Source of the DNA: Rheum nobile
Taxonomy: Eukaryota > Streptophyta > Magnoliopsida > Caryophyllales > Polygonaceae
Direction of reading: 5' to 3'
Length of the DNA: 64,000 nucleotides
NCBI GenBank assembly: GCA_027886185.1
Contig: WOAB01000040.1
Coordinates: 2,976,001 to 3,040,000 of the forward strand
Under the pieces are notes generated by a model. That model did not search any database. It was not told the DNA's origin and worked only from the letters and a program-made list of their open reading frames with translations. The translations under genes and the position numbers were made by a program. This document shows, one piece after another, positions 1 through 10,547 of the stretch (position 1 is its first letter; every line of letters starts with the position of its first letter).

Positions 1-545
1 CAAATCATATATTTTTTTTGTGAGGGGAGGATAGTTGACTAAAGGAAGGGACCATGTTATTTGCTATGTTTTAATGACAGATCTACAAGGCAGGATTAGA
101 TTAATCTTAGACCATGTCACTTTGAGAAGTGGAGTCAGTTGTAGTACGCACTTAAAGAAAACATCAGATCAGTTCTAACCAGTAGGCTTCATTTATTCAA
201 CACGGTATCTATACACTATAGCAATAATAAGTCAAGGTGCTTGCTAAACACATGATACTCTTGGACCACCTGATTTGTGTGTTATAGATAAAAGTTGTAT
301 CATAAAATACATAATCTTAATTTTGGTAAGAGGTATCTAGGCTTCTAGGAAGAGTGTTAGGTTTATCATCAGCTTCTCATAGGTTTATTTGGGTTTGCAT
401 TCCCATATCATTTTCCTTGTTTTCTGATTTGAAGAATATAAGTCTAAGATATGTTTTTTGCTCTTTCAGGTTCTCATATCATTTTAGTTTTCATCTCTTT
501 GTGGTTTCTTTAGCTGATTTTTCTACATTTATGTAATCCTACAAT
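1..545. other. Unassigned AT-rich DNA
   Basis: No convincing coding region, RNA gene or repeat was recognised. A 60-codon open frame at 354-536 is rich in F, S and L and has no recognisable motif, so I treat it as chance. The stretch may be the interior of the CACTA element whose end lies at 1493, but this cannot be shown from the window. Confidence 0.4.
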
Positions 546-547
546 AT

Positions 548-724
548 ATGTTGAATTTTGAGCTTCTTATGTGGAATTCACCTTTTAGGGAAAATAAAGC
601 AATAATTCAAAATGAAGTTGGCCGAGGCTATCCAGAACCGATTGGGTCGAAGCCACTGTCCAAGGACAAAATAGATGAGGTTGGAGATCAATGGATTACT
701 TTTGTGCAAAGGTTGATCTTTTAA
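548..724 (+). CDS. Short unrecognised exon-like open frame
   Basis: A 58-codon frame opens at an ATG (548) and stops at TAA (722-724). It has balanced, protein-like composition with segments such as GRGYPEPIGSK and DEVGDQWITFVQR, unlike the low-complexity frames around it. A CAAAG/GTTGAT junction near 714 could be a splice donor, so the real exon may end inside the frame. I do not recognise the family. Its position 230 bp from a CACTA-type end suggests a piece of transposon or captured host coding sequence. It is below the usual length threshold for gene callers. Confidence 0.25.
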   Translation: MLNFELLMWNSPFRENKAIIQNEVGRGYPEPIGSKPLSKDKIDEVGDQWITFVQRLIF

Positions 725-949
725 TTTGTCAAATTGTGCAAGTGATATTATTAGGAAACATTAATTAGTTTAGAGGATATTAGTGATTTATTGAATTGAT
801 GACCAAGCTAGTTACGTTGTTACATGATCGATATTGTGAACGATGTTTAATTATATTTGGATGGTTGTCGAATGGTCATTGGAATTGTTTGTCATAGGTA
901 AATGATATAAAATTCTATCAGATTTATATATCCATCATATTGTTTATAA

Positions 950-1493
950 TGGTGACCCAATAAATAGGACATACAATATAACTACGGTTGTAACAAACTA
1001 ACGACGATGACATTTTACTACGGTTGTAAACATTTTACTATGGGTGAATCAATCCTTTTTACTACGGTTTAAACAAATATACTATGTGCACATTTAACAC
1101 GGTTTATTACCTTTTACTACGGTTGTAACAGTTGAACTACATGTAAAGTTATCACGGTTGCTTCGGTTGAAACAACTTTATGACATGTCAAATTACCACG
1201 GTTGTCACCTATTTACTACGGTTATCATTTTACTACGGTTACTCGTTTACTACGGTTCGAGAACCGTAGTAAATAGGTAACCGTAGTAAATCTGTAACTA
1301 TTGTAAAATAACAACCGTGGTTAAACGACGACCATAGTATATTTACTACGGTTACCGATTTACTACGGTTACCGAACTGTAGTAAATCGGTAACCGTATT
1401 AAACAAGTTTATAACGGCCACATTTACTACGGTTGACAACCGTAGTAATATATGTATTTGGAACTGTAGTAAACTTGCCATTTTGTACTAGTG
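950..1493. mobile_element. CACTA (En/Spm-type) terminal region
   Basis: The right edge reads TTTTGTACTAGTG at 1481-1493, the reverse complement of CACTAGTACAAAA, a typical CACTA terminus. Inside it, from about 975, the unit TTACTACGGTT and its complement AACCGTAGTAA recur in both orientations, as expected of the subterminal motif arrays bound by CACTA transposases. The opposite terminus is not in the window, so this is either the 3' end of an element that starts before base 1 or a truncated copy. The 80-codon minus frame over 1239-1481 is made of these repeats and is not a gene. Confidence 0.75.
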
Positions 1494-2183
1494 ATATTAG
1501 GGTTTGACATTTAGGGTTTACCATCTAGAATGTATGAAGTTTAGGATTAAATGGCATGAAATTTAGGCTTTGAGGATATGAAAATTAGGAAAATTTTATA
1601 TTTAGCGGGGATCCTCATAGATTTCCATGTCCTCGTGTTGTGATTAAAAAATTTCTATGACCCCGCCCCTGTAGCGAGGAATCCGCATGATGATATTACC
1701 CTCCCATTATCATCCCTAACTTTACTATTGTATATAGATAATTAATTAAATGAAAAAATTAGTTAATATACATGATGTTAAATTAACTAAAATTAACCGA
1801 TCAAATCCTATTAGAAAATGTCTACCAAAAAAACTATTCTTATGAAATCATCAATTCGTATATATATATGGGGATTGGGAAATCACTCAATATACACACA
1901 ACAATATATAAGAAAATATTAAATATACACAATCAAAGATTTCCATAAAAATTGTACTAATATCTAGCGGAGTAGAGAGGGTGGCACACCAGTCTACACC
2001 CCGAAAGTATATAAATACGTGTGTAGTGACATACACACGTAGATAGCAATAGAAAATTGATTTTTAAATAAAACTAAATGAGGAAGATTTTTAATGATGA
2101 TTTTTTTGTTAAATTAGGAAGAAAATAGTGATAGCTTTATGATAGAAATTTTTAGTTTGTAATTACATATATTAAAATAAAGT

Positions 2184-2283
2184 GAAAAAAATGAGAGAAT
2201 GACACATGACAAATGATGAGGTGACTTAATTAGGGGGTGTCATGTGGCTTAGTTAGGTTCTAGTTTAGTGTATATATAGTAGA
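2184..2283 (-). mobile_element. Helitron-type 5' terminus (first copy)
   Basis: On the minus strand the segment starts TCTACTATATATACACTA with an A before it, the 5'-TC terminus and A/T target context of Helitrons. It continues into CTAGAACCTAACTAAGCC and a TGACACCCCC block, the same order found in the repeats of the Helitron at 32119-36043. No CTRR 3' end with a hairpin was found nearby, so this is a terminal fragment. Confidence 0.5.
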
Positions 2284-2518
2284 TTGTTGTGAAAGTTTTA
2301 TATTGATAATCTTTGTTATTGATTTGTGTGATTGATTTATATGTAAAGTAGGAAGTGATTAGTTTATTTAAGTGATTGATTTGTATCTAAATTAGGAAAT
2401 TGTATGTAAATTAGGAAGTGATTAGCTCATTTGTGTGATTAATTTGTATATAAATTAGGAATTAGTTTAGGTTTATGATACAAATCTTTTCTATATAAAA
2501 TTTATATTTTAAAAACGT

Positions 2519-2606
2519 GAAATTCTAATAAAATAACATGTAGCATTTTCATTGGGAGGTGTCAGGTGACATGGTGAGATTTTTATTTTAGTATATATAT
2601 AGTAGA
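2519..2606 (-). mobile_element. Helitron-type 5' terminus (second copy)
   Basis: Same layout as the copy ending at 2283: minus-strand start TCTACTATATATATACTAAA at 2606, then a CACCTCCCAATGAAAATG block. The 323-bp spacing between the two termini matches the tandem 5'-end arrays seen at 33-35 kb and 47 kb. Confidence 0.5.
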
Positions 2607-2847
2607 TTGTTGTCAATATATTAGTTACAAAATATGTCATATATTAATGATTATTTTAATTTTCAAATGTCACACTAAATGTTCAAAGTCAAGAGAAAGA
2701 CTTTTTAAAAAACTGTTTAATTTTAAATGAAAAAAACAGAAAATTTACAGGATTACTAAACGAGTCATTCTTTTTCTCGTTTTCCAACATTAGTTGGTTA
2801 TTCTGAAAATTAAGATTACTACTACAATATCACATGATTTAAATTAA

Positions 2848-3070
2848 GGTTGCGGATCCGGTGAGAATGAATATTAGGGTGAGAAATGAGAATAGCTCCT
2901 AGCCTTTAAATCCAAAGGCTAGGATTAAACTATCATTTAAGTGGTCAAGTTTCATGCACATGACCACTTAAGTAGATAATTAACCGGTCAAACCGGTCAT
3001 CAGCCGGTCAACGTCGACAGTCAACGCCGGAGCTCCGGCGTTGACCGGTCAAAGTTTTTTTTTTCAGAGC
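2848..3070 (+). repeat. Left terminal inverted repeat of the foldback element
   Basis: This segment pairs with 7480-7650 in reverse complement with many small differences. It includes an internal hairpin (AGCCTTTAAATCCAAAGGCT, near 2901) and two pairs of GGTCAACG / CGTTGACC blocks near 3007-3055 that also fold locally. Confidence 0.7.
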
Positions 3071-3079
3071 CACTTCTTG

Positions 3080-5674
3080 ACTTAAGATGGTATGTGCATA
3101 TATTTTGGCTTGTGTGTGCATCTATATTGTCCTATATATGCATTAAAATTTTATAAGGCGTTGTCCGACCTAAGTTTTTTTCGGCCCTTTTTTTTTCGGG
3201 TCCACTTTTTTCTTGCGCTGGCATGTGCACCATTTTTTACTTGTGTGTGCATCAATATTGACTTGTATGTGCATTAAAGTTTTATAAGGTGTTGTCCGAT
3301 CATTTTTTTCGATTCAATTTTTTGCAATCCAATTTTTTTCCAAAACTATTTTTTTGCTTGAGATGGCATGTGCATATATTTTAGCTTGTATGTACATCAA
3401 TATTGACATGTATGTGCATCTAAAGATTGTAAAAGATATGCATTGTTTTCTAGAGAAAATGTGCATGAGTTGTAGATTGTATGTGCATAAGTTTTGACAT
3501 GTGCACATTCAAGCAAAAAGACATGTGTTCCAAATGATATGCACATACAAGTCAAAAACTCATGCACATATCAAGCCAAGAAAACGATGCATACAAGTAA
3601 AATTTAGATACACAGACAATTCAAAATTCATGCACTTACAAGACAAAACCTATACACAATCTGTAAAGTATATAAGATTTTATATGTGTGTGCATAAGTT
3701 TTCACTTTACAAAAAGCCACACATATAGTCAAACCCTATGCACGCCTAGTTCAATTTACATGCACATGCAAGCAAAAAGACATGCACTTCAAAGGGTATG
3801 TACATACAAGCCAAAACTCATGCACATTTCAACCCAAGAAAACAACGCACACAAGTAGAATTTAGATGCACATACATGTCAAAATTTATGCACACACATG
3901 CCAAAACATATGCACATTATGCGAAATGCATACATAAGTTTTTGCATGTATGTGCATGAGTTTCCACATATACAAAGTCACACATATAATCAAAACCCTA
4001 TAAAGAATTTATGGAATTTAGATGCACATACAACAAAAAGGACATGCACTTCAAAAGTTATGTACATATAAGTCAAAACTCATGCACATTTCAACCCAAG
4101 AAAATAATACACACAAGTAGAATTTAGATGCAAATATATGTCAAAATCTATGCACACACAAGCTAAAACATATGCACATGTTGAGAAGTGCATGAGTTTT
4201 CACTTATACAAAGTCACACATATAGTCAAAAATCATATACAGATTTTATGCAATATCAATGCACATACAAGTCAATATCGATGCACATACAAGCAAAAAT
4301 CAATACACATGCAATCGCAAGCCAAAAATTGTGCCTAAAAAAATGACCAATCAACGTCGGAGCTCTGGCGGTCAACGCCGGAGCTTCGGCGTTGACCACC
4401 GAAACTCCAGCGTTGACCGGTCAAATTTTTTTTTTTATCGGCCAGTTTTTTTTCAGGCACAATTTTTGGCTTGCGACTGTATGTGCATTGATTTTTGCTT
4501 GTATGTGCATCGATATTGACTTGTGTGTGCATTGATATTGCATAAAATCTATATAGGATTTTTTACTATATGTGTGACTTTGTGTATGTGAAAACCCATG
4601 CACTTCTCAGCATGTGCATATGTTTTAGCTTGTGTATGCATAGATTTTGACATATATTTGCATCTAAATTCTACTTATGTGTATTATTTTCTTGGGTTGA
4701 AATATTGTGCATGAGTTTTGGCTTGTATGTGCACCTAAATTACATAAATTTTGCATAGGATTTTGATTATATGTGTGACTTTGTGTATGTGAAAACTCAT
4801 GCATATACATGCAAAAACTTATGCATGCATTTCAGAGAATGTGCATATGTTTTAGCATGTGTGTGCATAAATTTTGACCTGTATGTCCATCTAAATTCTA
4901 CTTGTGTGCGTTGTTTTCTTGGGTTAAAATATGCATGAGTTTTGGCTTATATGTGCATACCCTTTGAAGTGCATGTCTTTATCCTTGCATGTGCATGTAA
5001 ATTGAACTAGACGTGGATAGGGTTTGACTATATGTGTGACTTTTTATAAGTGGAAACTTATGCACATACATGTAAAATCTTATACACTTTACAGAATGTG
5101 TATAGGTTTTGTCTTATAAGTGCATGAATTTTGAATTGTATGTGCATCTAAATTTTACTTGTATGCATCGTTTTCTTGGCTTGATATGTGCATGAGTTTT
5201 TGACTTGTATGTGCATACCATTTGAAACACACGTCTTTTTGCTTGAATGTGCATATGTCAAAACTTATGCACATACAGTGTACAACTCATGCACATTCTC
5301 TCTAGAAAACAATGCATATTTTTTACAATCTTTAGATGCACATACATGTCAATATTGATGCACATACAAGCCAAAATGTATGCACATGCCATCTCAAGCA
5401 AAAAAATAGTCTTGGAAAAAAGTTGGGATGCGGAAAATTCAATACAAAAAAATAGTCGGATAACACCTTATAAAATTTTAATGCACATACAAGTCAATAT
5501 TGATGCACACACAAGTAACAAATGGTGCACATGCCAGCGCAATAAAAAAGTGGACCCGGGAAAAAAATGGCCAGAAAAAAAAAAAAAAAACTTAGGCCGG
5601 AAAACGCCTTTTAAAATTTTGATGCACATATAGGACAATATAGATGCACACACAAGCCAAAATGTATGCACATG
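3080..5674. repeat. Inverted arms packed with TATGTGCAT motifs
   Basis: The motif TATGTGCAT or its complement ATGCACATA occurs dozens of times at roughly 20-45 bp spacing, mostly as ATGCACATACAAG on the inner left arm and as its complement on the inner right arm. The axis of symmetry lies near 4396, between GTCAACGCCGGAGCTTCGG and its complement. All open frames here (3092-3277, 3501-3728, 4138-4519, 5247-5633 and opposite-strand equivalents) are translations of the repeat and have no protein character. Confidence 0.75.
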
Positions 5675-7442
5675 ACCTGGAAATCGGGTCGGGCGGGCGG
5701 GTTCGGGTCTGAGTACTGTTGGGTTCTGGTTATTTCGGGTCTAAAATTTACCGGGTCAAACCAGGTCGGGTTATTACGGGTTTATTGCCGGTTCGGGTCA
5801 ACTCAATGGGTCGAGTTACGCAATTTTTTCCTGCTTTTTTGTTAATTTAGTTTGCTTTAATTTACGAAATATTTATATTAAGTTTTTTTTTTCGCATGGG
5901 TATCTATTGTTCAATTTTAATCCCGGTAAAAATAATGTTTTCATACTGCCTTAACTCTTAATTTTAACATCTTAGTTCTATTTTATTAAAACTATCTTAT
6001 AAATTTATACAGTTATACAACTTATACACTTATAACTACGCAATAGAGCTTCGGCATAAGATTTAGGTTTGTACTAGCTTATCTTTTCGTGGCGGCATGT
6101 TCTACCCTAATAGAAAAATAAGTTAATAACCTTAAATTTAGATTTTAATTACCAGTAGAGTTCTAAGTTGATATAACTTTTGATTCAAAGTGAAAAAAAG
6201 AAGAGGATCCCTCTCCCTACGAAGACAAGAAATCTTATATTTCAGAACAAGATTTTGCAGTTCTAATTCAGCCTTTGAGCTTTTTGAACATATATACATG
6301 TCTTATTCCACTACAATCACTCTCTCACACAAAAATCCACATCATTCACTGCACCCACCCTACTGATTCATCACATATATATATCATCAATTCAAGAACT
6401 AGAAACAAGATTAATCATTCAATCAGTTTCATCAAATATTAGGAGTGAAAATCATAACCATAAGTAACCCAAATCCTCATATAAACCAAAATTCAAATGT
6501 AACAAACAAAAAAATCTAACTGTGACTCATTACAAATCAAGCTATTCCATACCATCCACATAAAGTAAACACAGAAAGAAAGGAATTGAAGAGTTGATGA
6601 TAGCAATATTCCTAATGCCATATATAATCTGAAATGACGAAGGTAACTGCAAATCTACGTTGTACTAAAATGACATTCCAGATTCAGCCATGAAACAATT
6701 CAACGGGAAATCTCAAGATTACAAAACTACGAAATCTCAAGATAACAGTCTTCACGAACCCTAGCACAGGAATTCGGCAACCAATAATTCGATTCCAGTA
6801 GGAGAGAATTGAACAGAGAGAAATAGGAAGACGACGAGAGGTATAAGAAAGATGAAGAATTGATCCAATGGGAAGATGACGAGATGAATGAGAGAATTGA
6901 GAATCAAAGTACCTAGGCGAGGCGAGGCGACTGGCGAGGTTGGAGGAGATCAGCAGATTGGACGAGGCAAGGTGCCGCCACCGGCGAGGCGAGGTGAGGA
7001 GAGGCGAGGCGAGGCGAGGAGCTGTGCAGCCTGCGTTGAACTTGTGAAAGAATGGAGGCAAGCCGCCGACGAAGCGAGGTTGGAGGAGGTGAGGTCCCAG
7101 GAGCTGCGGATACCCTAAGCAGCTGAACGTGTGAAAGAAAAGAATGGAAAAGAATAAATTTGGGTCATCGGGTTTTAGGGTAGAATTTTAGAATAAATTT
7201 TAGAATGAGTGCCTGATTTTTAGGGTAGAATTTTAGAATGAGCGCCTGATTTTTATTTTCATTTTCTCGCCTTTTGTTTTATACATCGGGTTGACCCGAC
7301 CCAACCCGTTTTTTACCCAAAAATTCTCCGGGTCATCGGGTTTGATTGAAAACGGGTTTCGGGTTCAACTTTACGGGTTATGACCCAAAAAATTTGGGTC
7401 GGATCGGGTCGGGTTACCGAGTCGGGTCATATTTTGCCAGGT
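5675..7442. mobile_element. hAT-like deletion derivative inserted in the foldback arm
   Basis: The unit interrupts the right arm exactly where it should run on into CCATCTTAAG. Ends are ACCTGGAAAT (left) and ATTTTGCCAGGT (right), an imperfect inverted repeat. Both subterminal regions are rich in CGGGTC/GACCCG (5685-5810 and 7280-7435). The flanks share CACATG, compatible with an 8-bp duplication that has drifted. Length is 1.77 kb and no transposase domain is visible. hAT is inferred from short CTGG-type ends, the subterminal motif clusters and the possible 8-bp duplication. Confidence 0.5.
6684..7120 (-). promoter_or_regulatory. Leader-like pyrimidine-rich segment (minus sense)
   Basis: Read on the minus strand this segment is CT-rich, with CCTCGCCTCGCC repeats around 6913-7020 and a CCTAG/GTACTTTG splice-donor-like site near 6910. 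This is how plant 5' untranslated exons look. Open frames on both strands (6684-7061, 6888-7118) are low-complexity and not credible proteins. It could be the 5' leader left from the deleted hAT transposase gene or captured host promoter DNA. Confidence 0.3.
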
Positions 7443-7479
7443 GCCCACATGCCATCTTAAGTAAAAAAAGTGACCCAAA

Positions 7480-7650
7480 AAAAATATAAACTTTGACCGG
7501 TCAACGCCAGTTTGACCGGTTAATTATCCACTTAATGCACATGACCACTTAAATGATAGTCTAATCCTAGCTTTTGGATTTGAAAAATCCAAAGACTATG
7601 ACATATTCTCATTTGTCACCATAATGTTCATTTTCACAGGATCTGTACCC
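7480..7650 (-). repeat. Right terminal inverted repeat of the foldback element
   Basis: Reverse complement of the left end: TTTGACCGGTCAACGCC, then the AATTATCCACTTAA block, CTAATCCTAGC, and finally TTCATTTTCACAGGATC at the outer edge. Confidence 0.7.
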
Positions 7651-8146
7651 AATTAATTATATTAATAATCATAAATAATGAAAATGTTTCTAAACTAAAA
7701 ACTGAAAACTCATGAAATTATCAAACCCGTACCTAACAAACAAATCGACTTTTGAATATTTTTTATTAGGGCATTTTTATCCAAGTCCCTTAGGTGGGTC
7801 TTTTAGAGAAGATATATTAAAATATTGCAAAGAGGCTAAAAGACCCAACAAGAGTCCCAACAATTGGGCAAATTTTGGGACCGTCCTTTGTGCATATAAA
7901 TAAGGGGTTGTTTGGTTGAGTTTGATTTTTGTGAAAAGAAAGCACTGATTGGCGCGCGCTCGCACGCCTGATGCGCGCCACGTGGCATGCTACGGACGGC
8001 CAGGATTTATTCTTGGCCGTCCATTTTTTTTTTAATTTGATTTATATAAAAATTGGCTAGTTAAAAAAATAAAATAAAAATACCATAATTCTAATTACAT
8101 TTTAATCTATAACCAGTTAAATTTAGAAACATAATGCACAAACCTG
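7651..8146. other. Spacer with one strong hairpin
   Basis: No gene seen. A stem-loop lies at 7994-8022 (GGACGGCCA / TGGCCGTCC, 11-base loop) followed by a T-run. Upstream are GCGCGCGCTCGC and CCACGTGGCATGC. The short frames at 7712-7903 and 7777-7965 have no recognisable features. Confidence 0.5.
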
Positions 8147-9413
8147 TTAGTTATGGTAGTTCCGAGCGGGAACACTGTATCTGTCCATACGGAGATGATT
8201 CTCTTCAGCGCTTGGTCGCCCAGCTAATGCATGACCATAAAAATTCTCTTTTATCACATGATTGTGAGTTCCATGTTGTACACTGATCTTTGACGATCCC
8301 TTCGGCCCTTCTTTCGGCCTCAACATGAAGGGACACCCACACTTCTTCGACCTTGTGATGTCTCTCACTTGGTCAGCTTGTTTAGGCACGTTTTGTCCAT
8401 GCCTATCACACGGTAACCAAGTCCCCCCAAGGGCCGAAGGGGTGGAAGGTTTATTCCTCCACTTTTTGATGCAGAAGTTGTGACAAATAGCAATCTCCCG
8501 CTCCCACATAAATGCTTCTTCTCTAGACTCCCAGATTTGATCAGTTGTGAAGAACTTTGAATAATCAACAGAGACGAAAACATCCTCTTCTGGTGGTACA
8601 CTAAACTGAGGCTGTGTGTGTAGGGATGGAAAACAAAATTGTGGGGTAGCATGAGATAAAGATGCTTCTGGAGGCGGAACACTATAGTCAAACGATCCAA
8701 GTGAGAAGGATGGTATATCTGTGTTCCATTCCGGCAGCGGTTGATGAGGTGTTTCCCAAACAGAAAATGTCTTTTGTGGGGTGCTCCAGTCATCGAGGGA
8801 AATATTGTTTAACCCCTCGTACAAATAATAGTTCGTCTGCATACACATGGAATCATCTCATCAAGTAATGAATTAATTATAAACTGTAAAACCATAATTC
8901 CCTTTAAGAAAGCAGATTCTGCTAAATGGCATGGTTTGTGACAAACCGTACACTAACCCGTGCCATTTTACAAAAGGGACTTAACAACCAGTATCTGGTT
9001 GTGGGTTCACACGTAACGTGTGGAACATCCCTACACGTTACGTGTTGAAGAGTCCCACACGTTACGTGTGAACAATCTTGTCACAGAACGCGTGGAACTG
9101 TTCTTCAATGTAACGAGCATCTCGCATTCTAAACCCTAAATCCTAGAAATAAAATCTAGTATCTAAAAATTTGTTTGTAATTCCTAAACAATGAAAGTCA
9201 AGTTCAAAACTTATAAAATCTAGCATGTGAAACTTGGTTAAACCCTAAACAATGTCTAGTTTTCTAAACCCTAAACATAAAGCTATAAACTTTGAACATG
9301 TTCGAAACAAAAAATGCTTTATTTTAACTTTAAATAACGGAAATTACCTCATTCGAAAGTGGAATATCTTCGACATTGTTGTTCCAATACTCATTGTTGT
9401 TCGTATTGTCCAT
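8147..9413 (-). CDS. FAR1-type DNA-binding protein (FRF-like), two exons
   Basis: Exon 1 is 9413-9348 (22 codons, MDNTNNNEYW start) and ends at a G/GTAATT donor. Exon 2 starts after TATGCAG at 8836 in the same phase and runs to TAA at 8147-8149, giving about 251 residues. The C-terminal half is a FAR1/FHY3 DNA-binding domain with WRKY-GCM1-type ligands: C165 (LPCDRHG), C188/C190 (KKCGCPF) and H213/H215 (HGTHNHV), then GHALAGRPSAEEN, typical of the end of that domain. No MULE transposase or SWIM domain follows, so it resembles the short FAR1-RELATED FACTOR class, or is a transposase N-terminus. The N-terminal 100 residues are acidic and Ser/Pro-rich. Intron 1 and the upstream region carry CACACGTAACGTGTG palindromes. 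A GRF zinc-finger gene lies head to head about 0.5-0.7 kb away. Confidence 0.7.
9008..9070. repeat. Three CACACGTWACGTGTG palindromes in the FAR1-like intron
   Basis: Copies at 9008-9022, 9032-9046 (one end changed) and 9056-9070, spaced 24 bp start to start. The centre alternates TAA/TTA. All lie in intron 1 of the minus-strand FAR1-type gene. Confidence 0.85.
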
Positions 9414-9574
9414 TTTTTTTGCATAAATTGAGAGTGTAAAAACAAATTTTGGAGTGTTTCAAATGAAGGTTTAGGCTCGAAATGGTGGGTTAGCCGGGGA
9501 AGATGAAGGGGACCATTAATTCAGTTAGGTGGGGACAAGACGGTTAATTCAATGCGTTTTGCAACTGACCGAAC

Positions 9575-9661
9575 CGCACGTTACGTGTGAGCATCATCCA
9601 CACGTAACGTGTGAGCATCATCTACACGTAACGTGTGAGCATCATCCACACGTAACGTGTG
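9575..9661. repeat. Four tandem 24-bp units carrying the same palindrome
   Basis: Palindromes at 9575-9589, 9599-9613, 9623-9637 and 9647-9661, separated by AGCATCATC linkers, exact 24-bp period. They lie upstream of the minus-strand FAR1-type gene and between it and the plus-strand GRF gene. ACGT cores are common in plant bZIP/bHLH sites, so a promoter role is possible but not shown. Confidence 0.85.
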
Positions 9662-9667
9662 GGCATC

Positions 9668-9800
9668 AGGGTTAGGGTTAGGGTTAGGGTTAGGGTTTAA
9701 GGTTTAGGGTTTAGGGTTTTTGGGAGTGTTTAGGGTTTAGGGTATATTATTTAGGATTTAGGGTATATTATTTAGGGTTTAGGGTATAGGATTTAGGATA
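9668..9800 (+). repeat. Interstitial telomere-like repeat tract
   Basis: Starts with perfect GGGTTA units (9669-9697), the TTAGGG type, then changes to GGTTTAGGGTTTAGGG, the usual plant TTTAGGG type, and decays to TTTAGGGTATA repeats by about 9800. It directly abuts the palindrome array. Confidence 0.75.
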
Positions 9801-10089
9801 AAAGGCTCATGACTACAGCTGTATATGGCTATATACTACATTTGGTTATTAGCTGTCAATCAAATTTCTTTTTTTTTGAGGCTGGTTATTAGCTGTCAAA
9901 CACATTGTTTTTTCAATATATAAGAAGCATTAGGGTTGTTTGTTCAGTACAACAAGTCCAACACAAGCGGCGCTCGAAGATATATTTTTTGGTAAGCTTC
10001 TTCTTCCAGTTTCTTTCGATTTATTAACCCTAATTTTTTATATTAATGGATTCATGATATTTGTAGCAAACCAAACACTACAACAAATA

Positions 10090-10547
10090 ATGGCATCTTC
10101 ATCCAAACCATCAACAAACGCAGATAAGCTATGCTATTGTAACTTGAAAGTTGTTGTCCGAAGTTGGGATTTGCAGTGGAACTACGGAAGGAGGTATTGG
10201 GGATGCCCAGAGCTGGGGTATTGATTCAGGGAGTGGATTGATCCAATGTACGAGGACAGGGCACACGCGGTTATTCGACAACAATGGCAGGAAAAACAAG
10301 ATCATGTTAAGGAGAATCAAGATCTTGTAAAGCAAAATCAAGATCTTCTTAAAGATTTTGATAACATTCGTAGGTATAACCTCAAACTACTAAATGATAT
10401 ACATCAAGGGTGATTAATGTCGTATCTTTTGTGTAATGTTGTTCATGTACTATCAACCTTTGTAGGGAGCAAGCAAATTTAACAAACCAGAGATATCATA
10501 TGAAGCGAACGTTTACCAGAGACTATCCTAATTTCTTCAAACGCTAA
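10090..10547 (+). pseudogene. GRF zinc-finger small protein, stop at a zinc-ligand position
   Basis: Exon 1 starts at ATG 10090 and encodes KLCYCNL...RSWDLQWNYGRRYWGCPELGY, the CxC...GRRYWGC core of a GRF-type zinc finger. A TGA follows at 10222-10224 where the family has its last cysteine (one base from TGC/TGT). The frame then stays open and protein-like: FREWIDPMYEDRA, then a Gln/Lys/Asp-rich coiled-coil repeat (ENQDLVKQNQDLL) to a G/GTATAA donor at 10373. Exon 2 (10466-10547) continues in phase and ends NFFKR-stop. A 5' untranslated intron fits GTAAGC at about 9989 and TTTGTAG at 10066. Without the stop the protein would be about 120 residues, the usual size of plant GRF-finger proteins near MULEs. 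A sequencing error at this one base would restore the gene. Confidence 0.65.

Larger units (their letters stand above)
1497..2847. other. AT-rich spacer with repeat debris
   Basis: No gene is visible. The stretch holds TTTAGGG-like phrases near 1500-1530, a GCGGGGATCC segment at about 1603, and two Helitron-type 5' ends annotated separately. The rest is simple AT-rich sequence. Confidence 0.5.
2848..7650. mobile_element. Long-arm foldback, MULE-like non-autonomous element
   Basis: The two ends are inverted copies. Left 2848-3070 contains GGATCCGGTGAGAATGAA, a CTAGGATTAAACTATCATTT block and TTAACCGGTCAAAC. Right 7480-7650 contains the complements of each in the opposite order. The arms then continue inward (3080-4395 against 4396-5674) so almost the whole element can fold on itself. 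A hAT-like unit (5675-7442) splits the right arm; the arm resumes at 7447. Long TIRs with a GGATCCGGTGAGAA-type start are usual for Mutator-like elements. No transposase is present. An exact 9-bp target duplication could not be resolved because the flanks are AT-rich. Confidence 0.7.

Noticed and set aside
1239..1481. 80-codon minus-strand frame
   Set aside because: Lies in CACTA subterminal repeats and repeats FNTVTDLLQF-like peptides from them.
3092..5633. Open frames of 60-128 codons on both strands
   Set aside because: All are translations of the TATGTGCAT foldback repeat (His/Thr/Tyr/Lys-rich, mirrored on both strands).
6684..7118. Arg/Ser/Leu-rich frames in the hAT-like element
   Set aside because: Product of the CCTCGCC repeat; opposite strands are equally open and composition is non-protein.
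8147..9413. Complete MULE transposase for the FAR1-like gene
   Set aside because: Sequence downstream of the DNA-binding domain shows no MULE or SWIM domain before the next element.
9575..9661. Regular 24-bp repeat-spacer array resembling a CRISPR
   Set aside because: Linkers are identical rather than unique, there are only four units, no cas genes, and the DNA is plant nuclear.
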